21,003 nt of DNA from Candidatus Dormiibacterota bacterium (GTDB lineage: Bacteria > Chloroflexota > Dormibacteria > Dormibacterales > Dormibacteraceae). The notes under the pieces were generated by a model. That model saw only the letters and a list, made by a program, of their open reading frames with translations, did no database searches and was not told where the DNA came from. Shown one piece after another: positions 1 through 6,591 of this stretch (the first letter of the stretch is position 1; every line of letters begins with the position of its first letter). The position numbers were made by a program, and so were the translations under genes. Location: contig PLYD01000100.1 of the NCBI GenBank assembly GCA_003151665.1, positions 1 to 21,003 on the forward strand, given 5' to 3'.

Positions 1-326
1 CGGCGCGGGTCGCGCATGCCGAGATAGGTCAGGTAACCGCCGCCGGCTGCCGTCAGGGCAACGATGAGCACCGCCATCCCGATGGCCCACCGCCGATATT
101 CGGCGAATAGAGGCCCGGCGCTGCGGCTGGCGAGGCGGAGCAGCCACCACGCCGTGAGCCCGTTGAGGACCAGGCCGCTGAGCAGGGCCAGGGCGGCGAT
201 GCCGATGCGGAACTGGGCGAGGTGTGCCATCACGAAGGCGGAGATGTTGACGGCCAGGATCCCCAGCGGGGTGATCACCCCAAGGGTAAGCAGAACCGAC
301 TCACGCAACCGCCTTGATTGGAGCAT
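1..326 (-). CDS. Membrane protein of unknown function, 3' end outside window
   Basis: An open minus-strand frame starts at ATG 326 (MLQSRRLRESVLL) and runs off the left edge, giving 108 codons. It is hydrophobic, with about three membrane segments near residues 10-33, 41-62 and 78-98, separated by short basic or polar loops such as RLASRSAG and FAEYRRW. No family motif is recognisable, so no function is assigned. The in-frame codons upstream reach a stop within 51 bases and contain no alternative start, so ATG 326 is the likely start. There is no Shine-Dalgarno sequence, but a TATCTT box ends 8 bases upstream, which suggests a leaderless message. The gene lies directly after the terminator of the Fe-S carrier gene and so is probably transcribed on its own. 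Codon use and GC match the neighbours. Confidence 0.6.
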   Translation of the reverse strand, partial: MLQSRRLRESVLLTLGVITPLGILAVNISAFVMAHLAQFRIGIAALALLSGLVLNGLTAWWLLRLASRSAGPLFAEYRRWAIGMAVLIVALTAAGGGYLTYLGMRDPR

Positions 327-334
327 CCCAACAA

Positions 335-340
335 AAGATA
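335..340 (-). promoter_or_regulatory. Possible -10 box of the partial membrane gene
   Basis: The minus strand reads TATCTT (4 of 6 to TATAAT) with 8 bases to ATG 326. It directly abuts the terminator hairpin of the preceding gene. No convincing -35 is seen; that region would lie inside the hairpin. Confidence 0.35.
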
Positions 341-367
341 AGGGCGCCGCCTCTCGGCCGGCGCCCT
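341..367 (-). terminator. Intrinsic terminator of the Fe-S carrier gene
   Basis: A perfect 9-bp stem (AGGGCGCCG / CGGCGCCCT) encloses a 9-base loop. On the minus strand it is followed by TATCTTTTGTT, a T-rich tail as in intrinsic terminators. It lies 21 bases after the stop of the gene ending at 388. The same T-rich tail holds the putative -10 box of the next gene. Confidence 0.7.
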
Positions 368-387
368 GTCGTTAGAGATCTAGGGAG

Positions 388-768
388 TTAGTGGCCGCAG
401 CCGCAAGCTTTGGCTTCGCCGGAGTCCTCTCCGGTGTCGAACGATGTCCCGCATGAGCAGGAGTGCACCGCGTTGGGGTTGTGGACCGTGAAGCCCGCGC
501 CCATGAGACTGTCGACGTAGTCGATCTCGGAGCCCCGGATATAAGGGGCGCTGAAGTCGTCCACGACGATCTGGACACCATCCTGCTCGACCACGAGGTC
601 GTCAGCGCGGCGAGTGTCGTCGAACGCCATGCCGTACTGCATCCCGGAGCAGCCACCGCCGCTTACGAAGATGCGGAGAGCGAGCTGCGGGTTGCCTTCC
701 TTGACGAGGAGCTCCTTGAGACGAGACTGAGCGTCGGAGGTTAGTGAGACGACAGCTTGTTCGATCAC
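388..768 (-). CDS. erpA: IscA/ErpA-type iron-sulfur cluster carrier (HesB family)
   Basis: This 126-residue protein matches the HesB/IscA A-type carrier fold, which receives Fe-S clusters from the assembly scaffold and passes them to apo-enzymes in the cytoplasm. The three family cysteines are present: C40 in GGGCSGMQYG, and C104 and C106 in HSCSCGTSF. The PYIRGSEIDYVDSLMGAGF stretch is typical of the family. Most family members end shortly after the CxCG motif; this one has about 18 extra residues with a second CxC pair (C122, C124) and a final histidine, which could add a metal ligand set. The start is GTG 768. It lacks a Shine-Dalgarno but has TAGACT 6 bases upstream, suggesting a leaderless transcript. 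The family call is firm. The choice between ErpA, IscA and a generic A-type carrier is not, and no isc or suf genes are in view. Confidence 0.9.
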   Translation of the reverse strand: MIEQAVVSLTSDAQSRLKELLVKEGNPQLALRIFVSGGGCSGMQYGMAFDDTRRADDLVVEQDGVQIVVDDFSAPYIRGSEIDYVDSLMGAGFTVHNPNAVHSCSCGTSFDTGEDSGEAKACGCGH

Positions 769-774
769 AAATCA

Positions 775-780
775 AGTCTA
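775..780 (-). promoter_or_regulatory. -10 box of the Fe-S carrier gene
   Basis: The minus strand reads TAGACT, 6 bases before GTG 768. The same hexamer lies before tRNA-Asp at 2203. The spacing puts the transcript start at or next to the start codon. Confidence 0.45.
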
Positions 781-832
781 GCAGGCAAGTGCCGGCTTGG
801 ACCCCGCACTGAATACAGGGGAGAGGCGGCCG

Positions 833-2113
833 CTAGCTCCTGCCGAGCTTGAATCCCCGTTTGGTGCCGCCCTTGGCTTCGGCGGCCGTCTGGCCCGAGA
901 TCAGCTGAGCGAGCTGCTCCGCCCCCCTCGAGATCGCGCTCTTGGGATCCGTGAGGACGAGGATCTCGCCCTTGACCGCCGCCTCATCCGGCTTCGTCCC
1001 GTCGAAGTCGATCTCCACGGCCAGTTCCTGCTTGAGGGTCCGGACGACGTCCTCCTTGCTCACCACCGACTTCGGCACCTTGTTGTTGAGGGCGAGGATC
1101 ACGCGGCCGGGCACGATGTTCAACACGTTGGTGAAGATGTTCAGCAGCTCGCCGACGTCTTTGAGAGACGACAGCTCTGGGGTGACCAGGACGAGGACTC
1201 GCTGCGAATGGTCGAGAACGCTGATCACGATGTCGGTGAACGCGACACCGAGGTCGAACACGATGTAGCGGAACGCGTTGACCAGGATGCCCATCGCACG
1301 GTTGACGAGGTCGACAGTGATCAGGTCAGCCTGCTCGGCGCGCAGCACTCCAGGCAGGAGCATCATCCCGCCCGGGTGATGAAGGATGGCGCCCAGCACC
1401 GCCTCCTCGAAGTTGGCGGGCGGCACCTGGCTCGCAGCCGCCAAGCACCCGGTCGGCGTCAGGTATGAGATGAGCGCCGCGTGGTTGTAAGGAAGGGCGA
1501 GATCGACCAGCAACACCTCGCCGGGGAAGCGCTTGCCAAGAGCCGCTGCAAGGTTGACGGCGATGGTCGTACGGCCCGATCCACCTTTCGGTGAATAGAC
1601 CGCGACCGTCGATGCGGCCTGCTCCGGGGCGACCATCCTGGCCCGGGCGATCAGGTTGGGCAGCGTGTCCTTGCGCTGCTCGACCAGCTTGGTGAGCTCG
1701 ATGATGGCGTCGGAATCAGCGGGCAGAGTCTCGTAAAGGGTCTTGCGATCGAGGGTGAGGAGCTGGCAGTCCTCCAGGGCTCGGACGCTGGCGGTACGGG
1801 TCTCTTCCGAGATCAGGGCCATCTCGCCGAAGAAGTCGTCGGGCCCCATCAGCGCGATCGTGATGGTGTGCCCTGGGGACTCCTCGACGAAAACCTCGCA
1901 GCGGCCGGACTCGACCACGAACATCGTGTCGCCGGGGTCGCCCTGGTGGACGATGACCGAGCCTTTGCTGGCGGAAGCCGGGGCGAGCCGGCGGGCCAGG
2001 GCGTGCAGGATGTTGTCGGGCAGGGTGAAGAAGATCGCCACACGCTCGAGGATCTGAAAGCGCTTCCTCAGATCGTCTGGCGAACCACTTCCAATCCGCT
2101 GGGTGTCGCTCAC
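833..2113 (-). CDS. cNMP-binding domain fused to TadZ/CpaE-like P-loop ATPase
   Basis: The 426-residue protein has two parts. Residues about 15-130 are a CRP-type cyclic-nucleotide-binding domain with the phosphate-binding cassette FGEMALISEETRTASV (E97, R106). Residues about 165-415 are a MinD/ParA-class ATPase most like TadZ/CpaE, which positions pilus or secretion machines at the membrane or pole. Its P-loop is KGGSGRT (176-182): the first, deviant Walker lysine is kept, but the usual GK lysine is R181. Substitution at this place is known in the CpaE/TadZ group. There is no DNA-binding HTH, so this is not a CRP regulator. The frame stays open to 2299, but that part is the antisense of tRNA-Asp. 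GTG 2113 has a TATAAT box 9 bases upstream and is preferred. No pilus genes are nearby, so the partner is unknown. Confidence 0.85.
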   Translation of the reverse strand: MSDTQRIGSGSPDDLRKRFQILERVAIFFTLPDNILHALARRLAPASASKGSVIVHQGDPGDTMFVVESGRCEVFVEESPGHTITIALMGPDDFFGEMALISEETRTASVRALEDCQLLTLDRKTLYETLPADSDAIIELTKLVEQRKDTLPNLIARARMVAPEQAASTVAVYSPKGGSGRTTIAVNLAAALGKRFPGEVLLVDLALPYNHAALISYLTPTGCLAAASQVPPANFEEAVLGAILHHPGGMMLLPGVLRAEQADLITVDLVNRAMGILVNAFRYIVFDLGVAFTDIVISVLDHSQRVLVLVTPELSSLKDVGELLNIFTNVLNIVPGRVILALNNKVPKSVVSKEDVVRTLKQELAVEIDFDGTKPDEAAVKGEILVLTDPKSAISRGAEQLAQLISGQTAAEAKGGTKRGFKLGRS

Positions 2114-2122
2114 CGCCAACGA

Positions 2123-2128
2123 ATTATA
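2123..2128 (-). promoter_or_regulatory. -10 box of the cNMP-ATPase gene
   Basis: The minus strand carries a perfect TATAAT, 9 bases before GTG 2113. No good TTGACA lies at 16-18 bases. The position supports a leaderless or near-leaderless start and argues against the longer frame reaching into tRNA-Asp. Confidence 0.55.
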
Positions 2129-2202
2129 GGTGTGAGGTTCCCAATGCCCCGCTCGCCTGTCCCCGGAACTCTCTTTTGGGTGGGTCGGGAGCCACCCGCT
2201 GA

Positions 2203-2208
2203 TAGACT
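2203..2208 (+). promoter_or_regulatory. -10 box of the tRNA-Asp/tRNA-Ser unit
   Basis: TAGACT ends 11 bases before the mature 5' end of tRNA-Asp. Transcription would start about 4-5 bases before the tRNA. The tRNA-Thr gene has a TAnnnT box at exactly the same distance, which supports both calls. Confidence 0.45.
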
Positions 2209-2219
2209 TAGCCGCCGTC

Positions 2220-2298
2220 GGTCCCGTGGTGTAGCCTGGCCAAACACGCGGCCCTGTCAAGGCCGAGAACGCCGGTTCGAATCCGGTCGGGACCGCCA
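2220..2298 (+). tRNA. tRNA-Asp (anticodon GTC)
   Basis: The acceptor stem GGTCCCG pairs with CGGGACC, followed by discriminator G and an encoded CCA. The anticodon arm is CGGCC-CTGTCAA-GGCCG with anticodon GTC, and the T loop is TTCGAAT between GCCGG and CCGGT. It is probably cotranscribed with tRNA-Ser 49 bases downstream. It is divergent from the cNMP-ATPase gene. Confidence 0.97.
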
Positions 2299-2347
2299 TA
2301 AATGCCCTCGATTGGTCTGCGGTGGCCCTGGGCCTAAGAGGCTGTCT

Positions 2348-2440
2348 GGAGAGGTGGCCGAGTCCGGTTGAAGGCGACGGTCTCGAAAACCGTTATGGGT
2401 CACTGGCCCATCGAGAGTTCAAATCTCTCCCTCTCCGCCA
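2348..2440 (+). tRNA. tRNA-Ser (anticodon CGA)
   Basis: The acceptor GGAGAGG pairs with CCTCTCC, followed by discriminator G and CCA. The anticodon arm is ACGGT-CTCGAAA-ACCGT with anticodon CGA. The long variable arm, with TGGG and CCCA pairing, is typical of serine tRNAs. The 3' end lies four bases from the stop codon of a serine-recombinase remnant on the other strand, so this tRNA is a candidate attachment site. Confidence 0.97.
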
Positions 2441-2444
2441 GTTT

Positions 2445-3115
2445 TCAAAAAGGGCCCTTCTTGACTCCCGCCACCCGGTCCGCCGCGTCCGCCGCGCGGG
2501 CCTTGGCGGCCTCACTCAAGATCGAATCGAAGGGTGCGTGGAGCTCGACAGCCAGCCGGCCGTGCTTCCAAGAGGAGTTCGAACAAAGGAGCTGCAGGAG
2601 CTTGCGCCTTTCCTCACTTCCCTGACTCACGAAGGCGTGGTGGGCGCCGCCGGCCAGCTCGAGTAGCCGGACCCCGGTGTCGGCGTAGCTGTGGTCCGCG
2701 CGGCGGTGATCGCGGATCGCCTCCGTGATCCGGTCCTGCTCCGCGCGCCACTCGGCAGCATTGCGCTCGTAGAACGACTCGCTGATCTTGCCGTCCAACT
2801 TGTCGACGTACATCTGGTCGAGGCGGTTCTGGAGCTGGTTGTGCTCGGCGGTGAGCCGCGCCAGTGCCTCCTCGTGGAAGCGCTGCTCGTCTTGGTGGCC
2901 ATGCCGCAGCGCCTTGGTCAGGAACTCTTGGATGTCCGCGTCGAGGTGGAGTCCCCTGAGGTGCTCGGCGATCGCCTCCTCGCGGGCGTATTTCTCCGGG
3001 CAGCGGCCCTTGTATCCAGTGCAGCGGTAGCTGTAGTCATCGTTGTAGTTCGGATCGATAATGTAGTTATTGTTCTCACCTTGCCGACCGAGGTGTGGTG
3101 AACGCGAGGCCGGGC
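2445..3115 (-). pseudogene. Large serine recombinase, C-terminal remnant
   Basis: The minus-strand frame encodes the tail of a large serine integrase or resolvase: the second half of the zinc ribbon (YRCTGYKGRCPEKYAREEAI), then a long charged coiled coil (EEALARLTAEHNQLQNRLDQ) with the family hallmark VDKLDGKISESFYER. The N-terminal catalytic serine domain, the recombinase domain and the first zinc-ribbon CxxC are absent. The frame continues upstream only as the antisense-like overlap with the lactate permease, so the break lies near 3083-3121. The remnant cannot be an active recombinase. Its stop is four bases from the tRNA-Ser 3' end, the usual place for an integrase gene beside its att site. 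This suggests a decayed integrated element. The left boundary of homology is approximate. Confidence 0.8.
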
Positions 3116-3121
3116 GCCCGC

Positions 3122-4762
3122 CTAAATCTTCATCGTGCCGGGTAGGACGAAGTAGAAAAGAAGCCCGATTACGATCAGGTACCCGAGCATGACCAACGTC
3201 CAACCGAAGTTGTGCCGGATCACGGCGCCCTCATTGCGGACGTAACTGGTCGTCGACACGCCCACACTGGCCGTCTGCGGTGCGATTGGCTTGCCTACTT
3301 CGGCGCCGACCGAGTTGAGCGTCGGCAGGAGCAGGATCGGGAAGCCGAGGAGTTGGCCGAGCGTCTTCTGGAAGGCGCCGAACAGGGCGTTGGTCGAGGT
3401 GTTGCTGCCCGAGAGTGCGACCCCGATAAAGCCCACGACGGCGGCGATCAGGATGTAGGCGACGCCGATGCTGGAAAAGCCCTTTGCCATCGAGTTGGCC
3501 ATGCCCGAGAAGTTGAAGGCATTGGCCAGGCCGAAGATGAACACGCCGACCAGAAGCGCCCCCCACATCTGCTGGAACGTTTTGGCGAAGACCGCCGGCA
3601 GAACCTGTGCCCAGCGCGGCCGCGCTACCGCGGAAGCGAGGAGCAGGATCAGCAGCCAAGAGGCCAAGATCGAGGTGCCGGCTATCCCCGGCGCCCAGGC
3701 GAACACAACCGAGCCGGGCTTGCCGCTGATCGAGGAGACGAAGCTGGCCGCGGCCTTGAACGGTATGTACTTGGGCAGCGGCGACCACGGCCCGGTCCAA
3801 AGCGCGACCACGACGACCAGGATGATGAATGGTGCCAATCCGAGCCAGACATCGCGGCCGGAACTCTGCGGCGTGGAACCACCGCTCGGAGTCGGACGGC
3901 GCTCTGGCTGCACCACCACGCCGCCGTAACCGAGCGTCTCCGACGGCTTCCAAAAGCGCAGCAGAACGAGCAGAGCAGCAAAGCAGACCAAGGCGCCGAC
4001 CACGTCGGGTAGATAAGGCCCGACGAACTGCGAGATCGGGAACTGGCCGGCGATATAGGCCAGCGAGCCGACGACCGCAAGCGGCCAGCCGCCGCGGATG
4101 CCCTTCCAGCCGCTGACGAGGTAGATCAATATCCATGGCGGGAGCAGGGCCAGGACGGCCACCATCTTGCCGACGGAAGCCGAAAGCGCGAGCAGAGGCA
4201 GGCCGGTCACGGCGGCCAGGCCGATGATAGGCGCGCCCAGCGCTCCGTATGAGACGGGCGCGTTGTTGGCAATCGCTGCCACCCGTATAGCGTCCAGCTC
4301 GACGATCCCGAAGGCGATCAGGATCGGCGCCACCACTGCCCACGGATAGCCGAAGCCGACTAGTCCCTCGAGGAGCGCTCCGAGGGCCCAGGCGAGCAAG
4401 ATCGTCTGCACGCGAATGTCGCCAGTCGCCTGTTCGATCAGCCATTGCTTGAATTTGTCAAACAGGCCGGTCAATACCAGCGTGTTGTAGATCACCACAC
4501 CCCAGAAGGTGATCCAATCCACGCTCCAGACCCCGGTCGCGCTGCCGAGCACGTAGGCCCGGAACGTGTCGCCCGCCGGTGCGCCCCAGAGCAGGATGCT
4601 GAGCAGGAGCGTAACGACGGAGCCGATGATGACAGCCAACCAGGCGGTGACGCGGAAGACGGCCAGCAGCACCAGCAATAGCGCGACCGGAATGAGGGCG
4701 AGCAGCGTGGTCACCAACAGGTTGCCAGTAGGGTCGAGGACCTGGGTGAAGGTAAGGAACAT
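3122..4762 (-). CDS. lldP: L-lactate permease (LctP family)
   Basis: The 546-residue protein is hydrophobic throughout, with about 12-13 membrane spans, and has the length usual for LctP-family permeases (about 530-560). The family signature region GALLEGLVGFGYPWAVVAPIL and the later segments SGSNTSTNALFGAFQ and PQTASVGVS are present. The family imports L-lactate, often also D-lactate or glycolate, with protons across the cytoplasmic membrane. ATG 4762 has a GAGGGGG ribosome site about 8 bases upstream. A TAGAAT box and two tandem 12-bp repeats lie 44-67 bases upstream and may control it. No lactate dehydrogenase (lldEFG, lldD or dld) is adjacent, so the true substrate is inferred from the family only. 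The 3' end abuts the recombinase remnant. Confidence 0.9.
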   Translation of the reverse strand: MFLTFTQVLDPTGNLLVTTLLALIPVALLLVLLAVFRVTAWLAVIIGSVVTLLLSILLWGAPAGDTFRAYVLGSATGVWSVDWITFWGVVIYNTLVLTGLFDKFKQWLIEQATGDIRVQTILLAWALGALLEGLVGFGYPWAVVAPILIAFGIVELDAIRVAAIANNAPVSYGALGAPIIGLAAVTGLPLLALSASVGKMVAVLALLPPWILIYLVSGWKGIRGGWPLAVVGSLAYIAGQFPISQFVGPYLPDVVGALVCFAALLVLLRFWKPSETLGYGGVVVQPERRPTPSGGSTPQSSGRDVWLGLAPFIILVVVVALWTGPWSPLPKYIPFKAAASFVSSISGKPGSVVFAWAPGIAGTSILASWLLILLLASAVARPRWAQVLPAVFAKTFQQMWGALLVGVFIFGLANAFNFSGMANSMAKGFSSIGVAYILIAAVVGFIGVALSGSNTSTNALFGAFQKTLGQLLGFPILLLPTLNSVGAEVGKPIAPQTASVGVSTTSYVRNEGAVIRHNFGWTLVMLGYLIVIGLLFYFVLPGTMKI

Positions 4763-4805
4763 ACGTCGGCCCCCTCGCGTCTTGTCCTATGGCCCGGAAC
4801 TGACA

Positions 4806-4829
4806 GCCGGACTTCTAGCCGGAATTCTA
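4806..4829. repeat. Tandem 12-bp direct repeat upstream of lactate permease
   Basis: GCCGGACTTCTA is followed at once by GCCGGAATTCTA, 11 of 12 identical. On the minus strand each unit begins TAGAA, so the distal unit reads TAGAAT, a good -10 box for the permease. It may be a regulator site overlapping the promoter. Confidence 0.5.
4824..4829 (-). promoter_or_regulatory. Possible -10 box of lactate permease
   Basis: The minus strand reads TAGAAT (5 of 6), which would give an untranslated leader of about 55 bases containing the GAGGGGG ribosome site. No clear -35 is visible. Confidence 0.35.
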
Positions 4830-4945
4830 ATGCGAAGACGGGAGGCGTGCCGAGAGCGCGGGCTACCGAGAGATATTGGAACCAAAACCACTAGGCGACG
4901 CTGATCCCACCGAGATCGCGAGACCGGCCTGCCCCTATCTCGCTG

Positions 4946-4978
4946 GTTATGACGTTACAAGATTACGACGTAACAACC
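4946..4978. repeat. Inverted-repeat cluster, possible operator
   Basis: The stretch contains GGTT and GTTAC facing GTAAC and AACC, and within it the perfect 11-base palindrome TTACGACGTAA (4963-4973). It lies in the divergent intergenic region, about 120 bases before the DUF1800 -10 box. It looks like a regulator-binding site, but no regulator gene is adjacent. Confidence 0.35.
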
Positions 4979-5095
4979 AGCGCTGTATGAACCAAGTCCG
5001 CCGCGCGTGGGTTGGCCTGGCCAGAGGCGCGCGGCGCAAACCTGAACTTACGAATTCTTCACATTGAGGTGATGTTGGGAATTCTCCGCGGCCGA

Positions 5096-5101
5096 TTTAA
5101 T
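5096..5101 (+). promoter_or_regulatory. -10 box of the DUF1800 operon
   Basis: TTTAAT (5 of 6 to TATAAT) ends 6 bases before ATG 5108, the spacing expected for a leaderless mRNA. This decides the DUF1800 start among several in-frame ATGs. TTGGGA at 5075 could be a poorly spaced -35. Confidence 0.45.
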
Positions 5102-5107
5102 GGCGGC

Positions 5108-6580
5108 ATGAGCGTGGATGCGGCCCCCGACACGGTCAGCTCCTCCCCGATGCCCCGCCGTCGAGGCATGACGCGGCGCCAGGCGCTGACGGCTGCGGTC
5201 GCTGCCGGCGTGGGTGTCGGGGCGGTCCGGCTGCTTGGGGCCACGATGCAGACTCTCTCCCAACCGCCGCCGGCCGCAGGCTCGGATTGGATCTCGCCGC
5301 TAGAGTCGGAGTCTGCGCGCGTCATGCATCTACTCCGCCGGGCAACGTTTGGCTACACGGACGTCGAACTCGAGAGCGCACTCTCGGCCGGATTCAACCG
5401 GACGGTGGACCGGCTGCTGGAGACCGCGCCCGCCGAGGCGCCGGTGTTCGATGCGTCCCCGACGCCCGGCGGCCGCTTTCCCATCGCCCAGTTGCAGCAA
5501 TGGTGGGTGAACCACATGCTCGGCACGCCGACGCCATATGCCGAACGCATGACTCTTTTCTGGCACGGGCATTTCACGAGCGACTACCGCAAGGCGGCGG
5601 ACAACACGTTGATGTACTGGCAGAACCTGACATGGCGGCGCATGGCTCTCACAGACCTGCGCTCGATGCTGATGCAGGTGACGACGGACCCTGCGATGTT
5701 GCGGTATCTCGACCTTGCGACCTCGACCGGCCAGAGTCCCAACGAGAACTACTCGCGTGAGCTGATGGAGCTATTCACGATGGGCGCTGGCAATTACACC
5801 GAGGAGGATGTCCGGCAGGGAGCGCGCGCGTTGGCCGGCTGGCAGCTGCCGCGACCCGACTCGTATGCGACAGTCACTATCGACACCGCCAACCAGGTTG
5901 CTCGCCGTCTGCCCGTTTACGCCACCCAGGCGGCGGGCGTCTTCAACAATCGGCGCGCTTTCCACGGGACCGTCACCTTTCTCGGCCAAGCGGGCTCGAT
6001 TGACACGCAGGGCGTGATCGATCGCATCCTCGTGCAGCCTGCCACCGCTCAGCTCATTGCCGCGAAGGTCGCACAGGACTTCGTCAACCCGCAGCCCGAT
6101 CAGGTATTTGTCACGCGGTTGGCTGACGCTTTCCGCCGGAGCGGCTACGACATCAAGACGCTGATGCGCTCAGTCTTCACCAGCCCGGAGTTCACGGCTG
6201 CGGCAAGCTACCGGGCTCTATTGAAGAGCCCCACTGAGCTCATGGTTCACGCGGCCAAGGCGCTTCGGGCGACCGGCCTTTCCAGAGTGATCGTCGCCGC
6301 CGGCTCAGGGATGGGCCAGAGTCTGTTCGATCCGCCCGATGTCAACGGCTGGCCCAGCAACGCGGCTTGGATCTCCACCAACACGGTGGTCGAGCGCGTG
6401 AATTTCGTAACCGCCGCCCTCGGCCAGACGAAGGCATCGCTGCCATCAGCTTCAGCTGCCGTTCACCGCCACCTCGAGGGCATCGTCAGCCCGCAGACCG
6501 CAAGCCTCTTCAACCAGGCGCCGGACGAGGCCGCGCGCTGGTTCATCATCCTGGCCTCGCCGGAATTCCAGCTCAAGTAG
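5108..6580 (+). CDS. DUF1800 family protein with Tat signal
   Basis: The 490-residue protein has the conserved DUF1800 blocks in order: HLLRRATFG (74-82), FWHGHFTS (151-158), NENYSRELMELF (212-223), ARALAGW (239-245) and, near the C-terminus, FDPPDVNGWPS. The N-terminus has a twin-arginine motif (MTRRQAL, R23-R24 with this start) and an Ala/Val-rich core, so export in folded form by Tat is expected. The molecular function of DUF1800 is unknown. It is very often paired with DUF1501, as here: the next gene starts 11 bases after the stop. ATG 5108 is chosen because TTTAAT lies 6 bases upstream. ATG 5072, with an adjacent GAGGTG, and ATG 5150 are alternatives. It heads a five-gene run ending at 9484. 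Confidence 0.88.
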   Translation: MSVDAAPDTVSSSPMPRRRGMTRRQALTAAVAAGVGVGAVRLLGATMQTLSQPPPAAGSDWISPLESESARVMHLLRRATFGYTDVELESALSAGFNRTVDRLLETAPAEAPVFDASPTPGGRFPIAQLQQWWVNHMLGTPTPYAERMTLFWHGHFTSDYRKAADNTLMYWQNLTWRRMALTDLRSMLMQVTTDPAMLRYLDLATSTGQSPNENYSRELMELFTMGAGNYTEEDVRQGARALAGWQLPRPDSYATVTIDTANQVARRLPVYATQAAGVFNNRRAFHGTVTFLGQAGSIDTQGVIDRILVQPATAQLIAAKVAQDFVNPQPDQVFVTRLADAFRRSGYDIKTLMRSVFTSPEFTAAASYRALLKSPTELMVHAAKALRATGLSRVIVAAGSGMGQSLFDPPDVNGWPSNAAWISTNTVVERVNFVTAALGQTKASLPSASAAVHRHLEGIVSPQTASLFNQAPDEAARWFIILASPEFQLK

Positions 6581-6591
6581 GTGAATGTGGA

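Larger units (their letters stand above)
4763..5107. other. Intergenic region between divergent lactate permease and DUF1800 genes
   Basis: These 345 bases hold no convincing gene. Short open frames here lack family motifs. The region contains the permease ribosome site and -10 box, a tandem 12-bp repeat (4806-4829), an inverted-repeat cluster near 4946-4978 and the -10 box of the DUF1800 operon (5096-5101). Confidence 0.6.

Noticed and set aside
797..1468. Long plus-strand open frame opposite the cNMP-ATPase gene
   Set aside because: Its product is an Arg/Asp/His-rich, low-complexity mirror of the real gene, with no family motif.
2114..2299. N-terminal extension of the cNMP-ATPase frame (beginning MAVPTGFEPAF)
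   Set aside because: It is the antisense of tRNA-Asp, a frequent false extension. A TATAAT box lies within it, 9 bases before GTG 2113.
3123..3203. Upstream part of the recombinase-tail frame
   Set aside because: It lies within the permease 3' end in another frame, and its residues do not resemble a serine recombinase.
3212..4012. Long plus-strand open frame opposite the lactate permease
   Set aside because: Rich in Arg, Asp, Glu and Gln as expected from antisense of a membrane protein in GC-rich DNA; no ribosome site.
6367..6591. Upstream extension of the DUF1501 frame
   Set aside because: It overlaps the DUF1800 3' end and precedes a perfect Tat signal that begins at ATG 6592.
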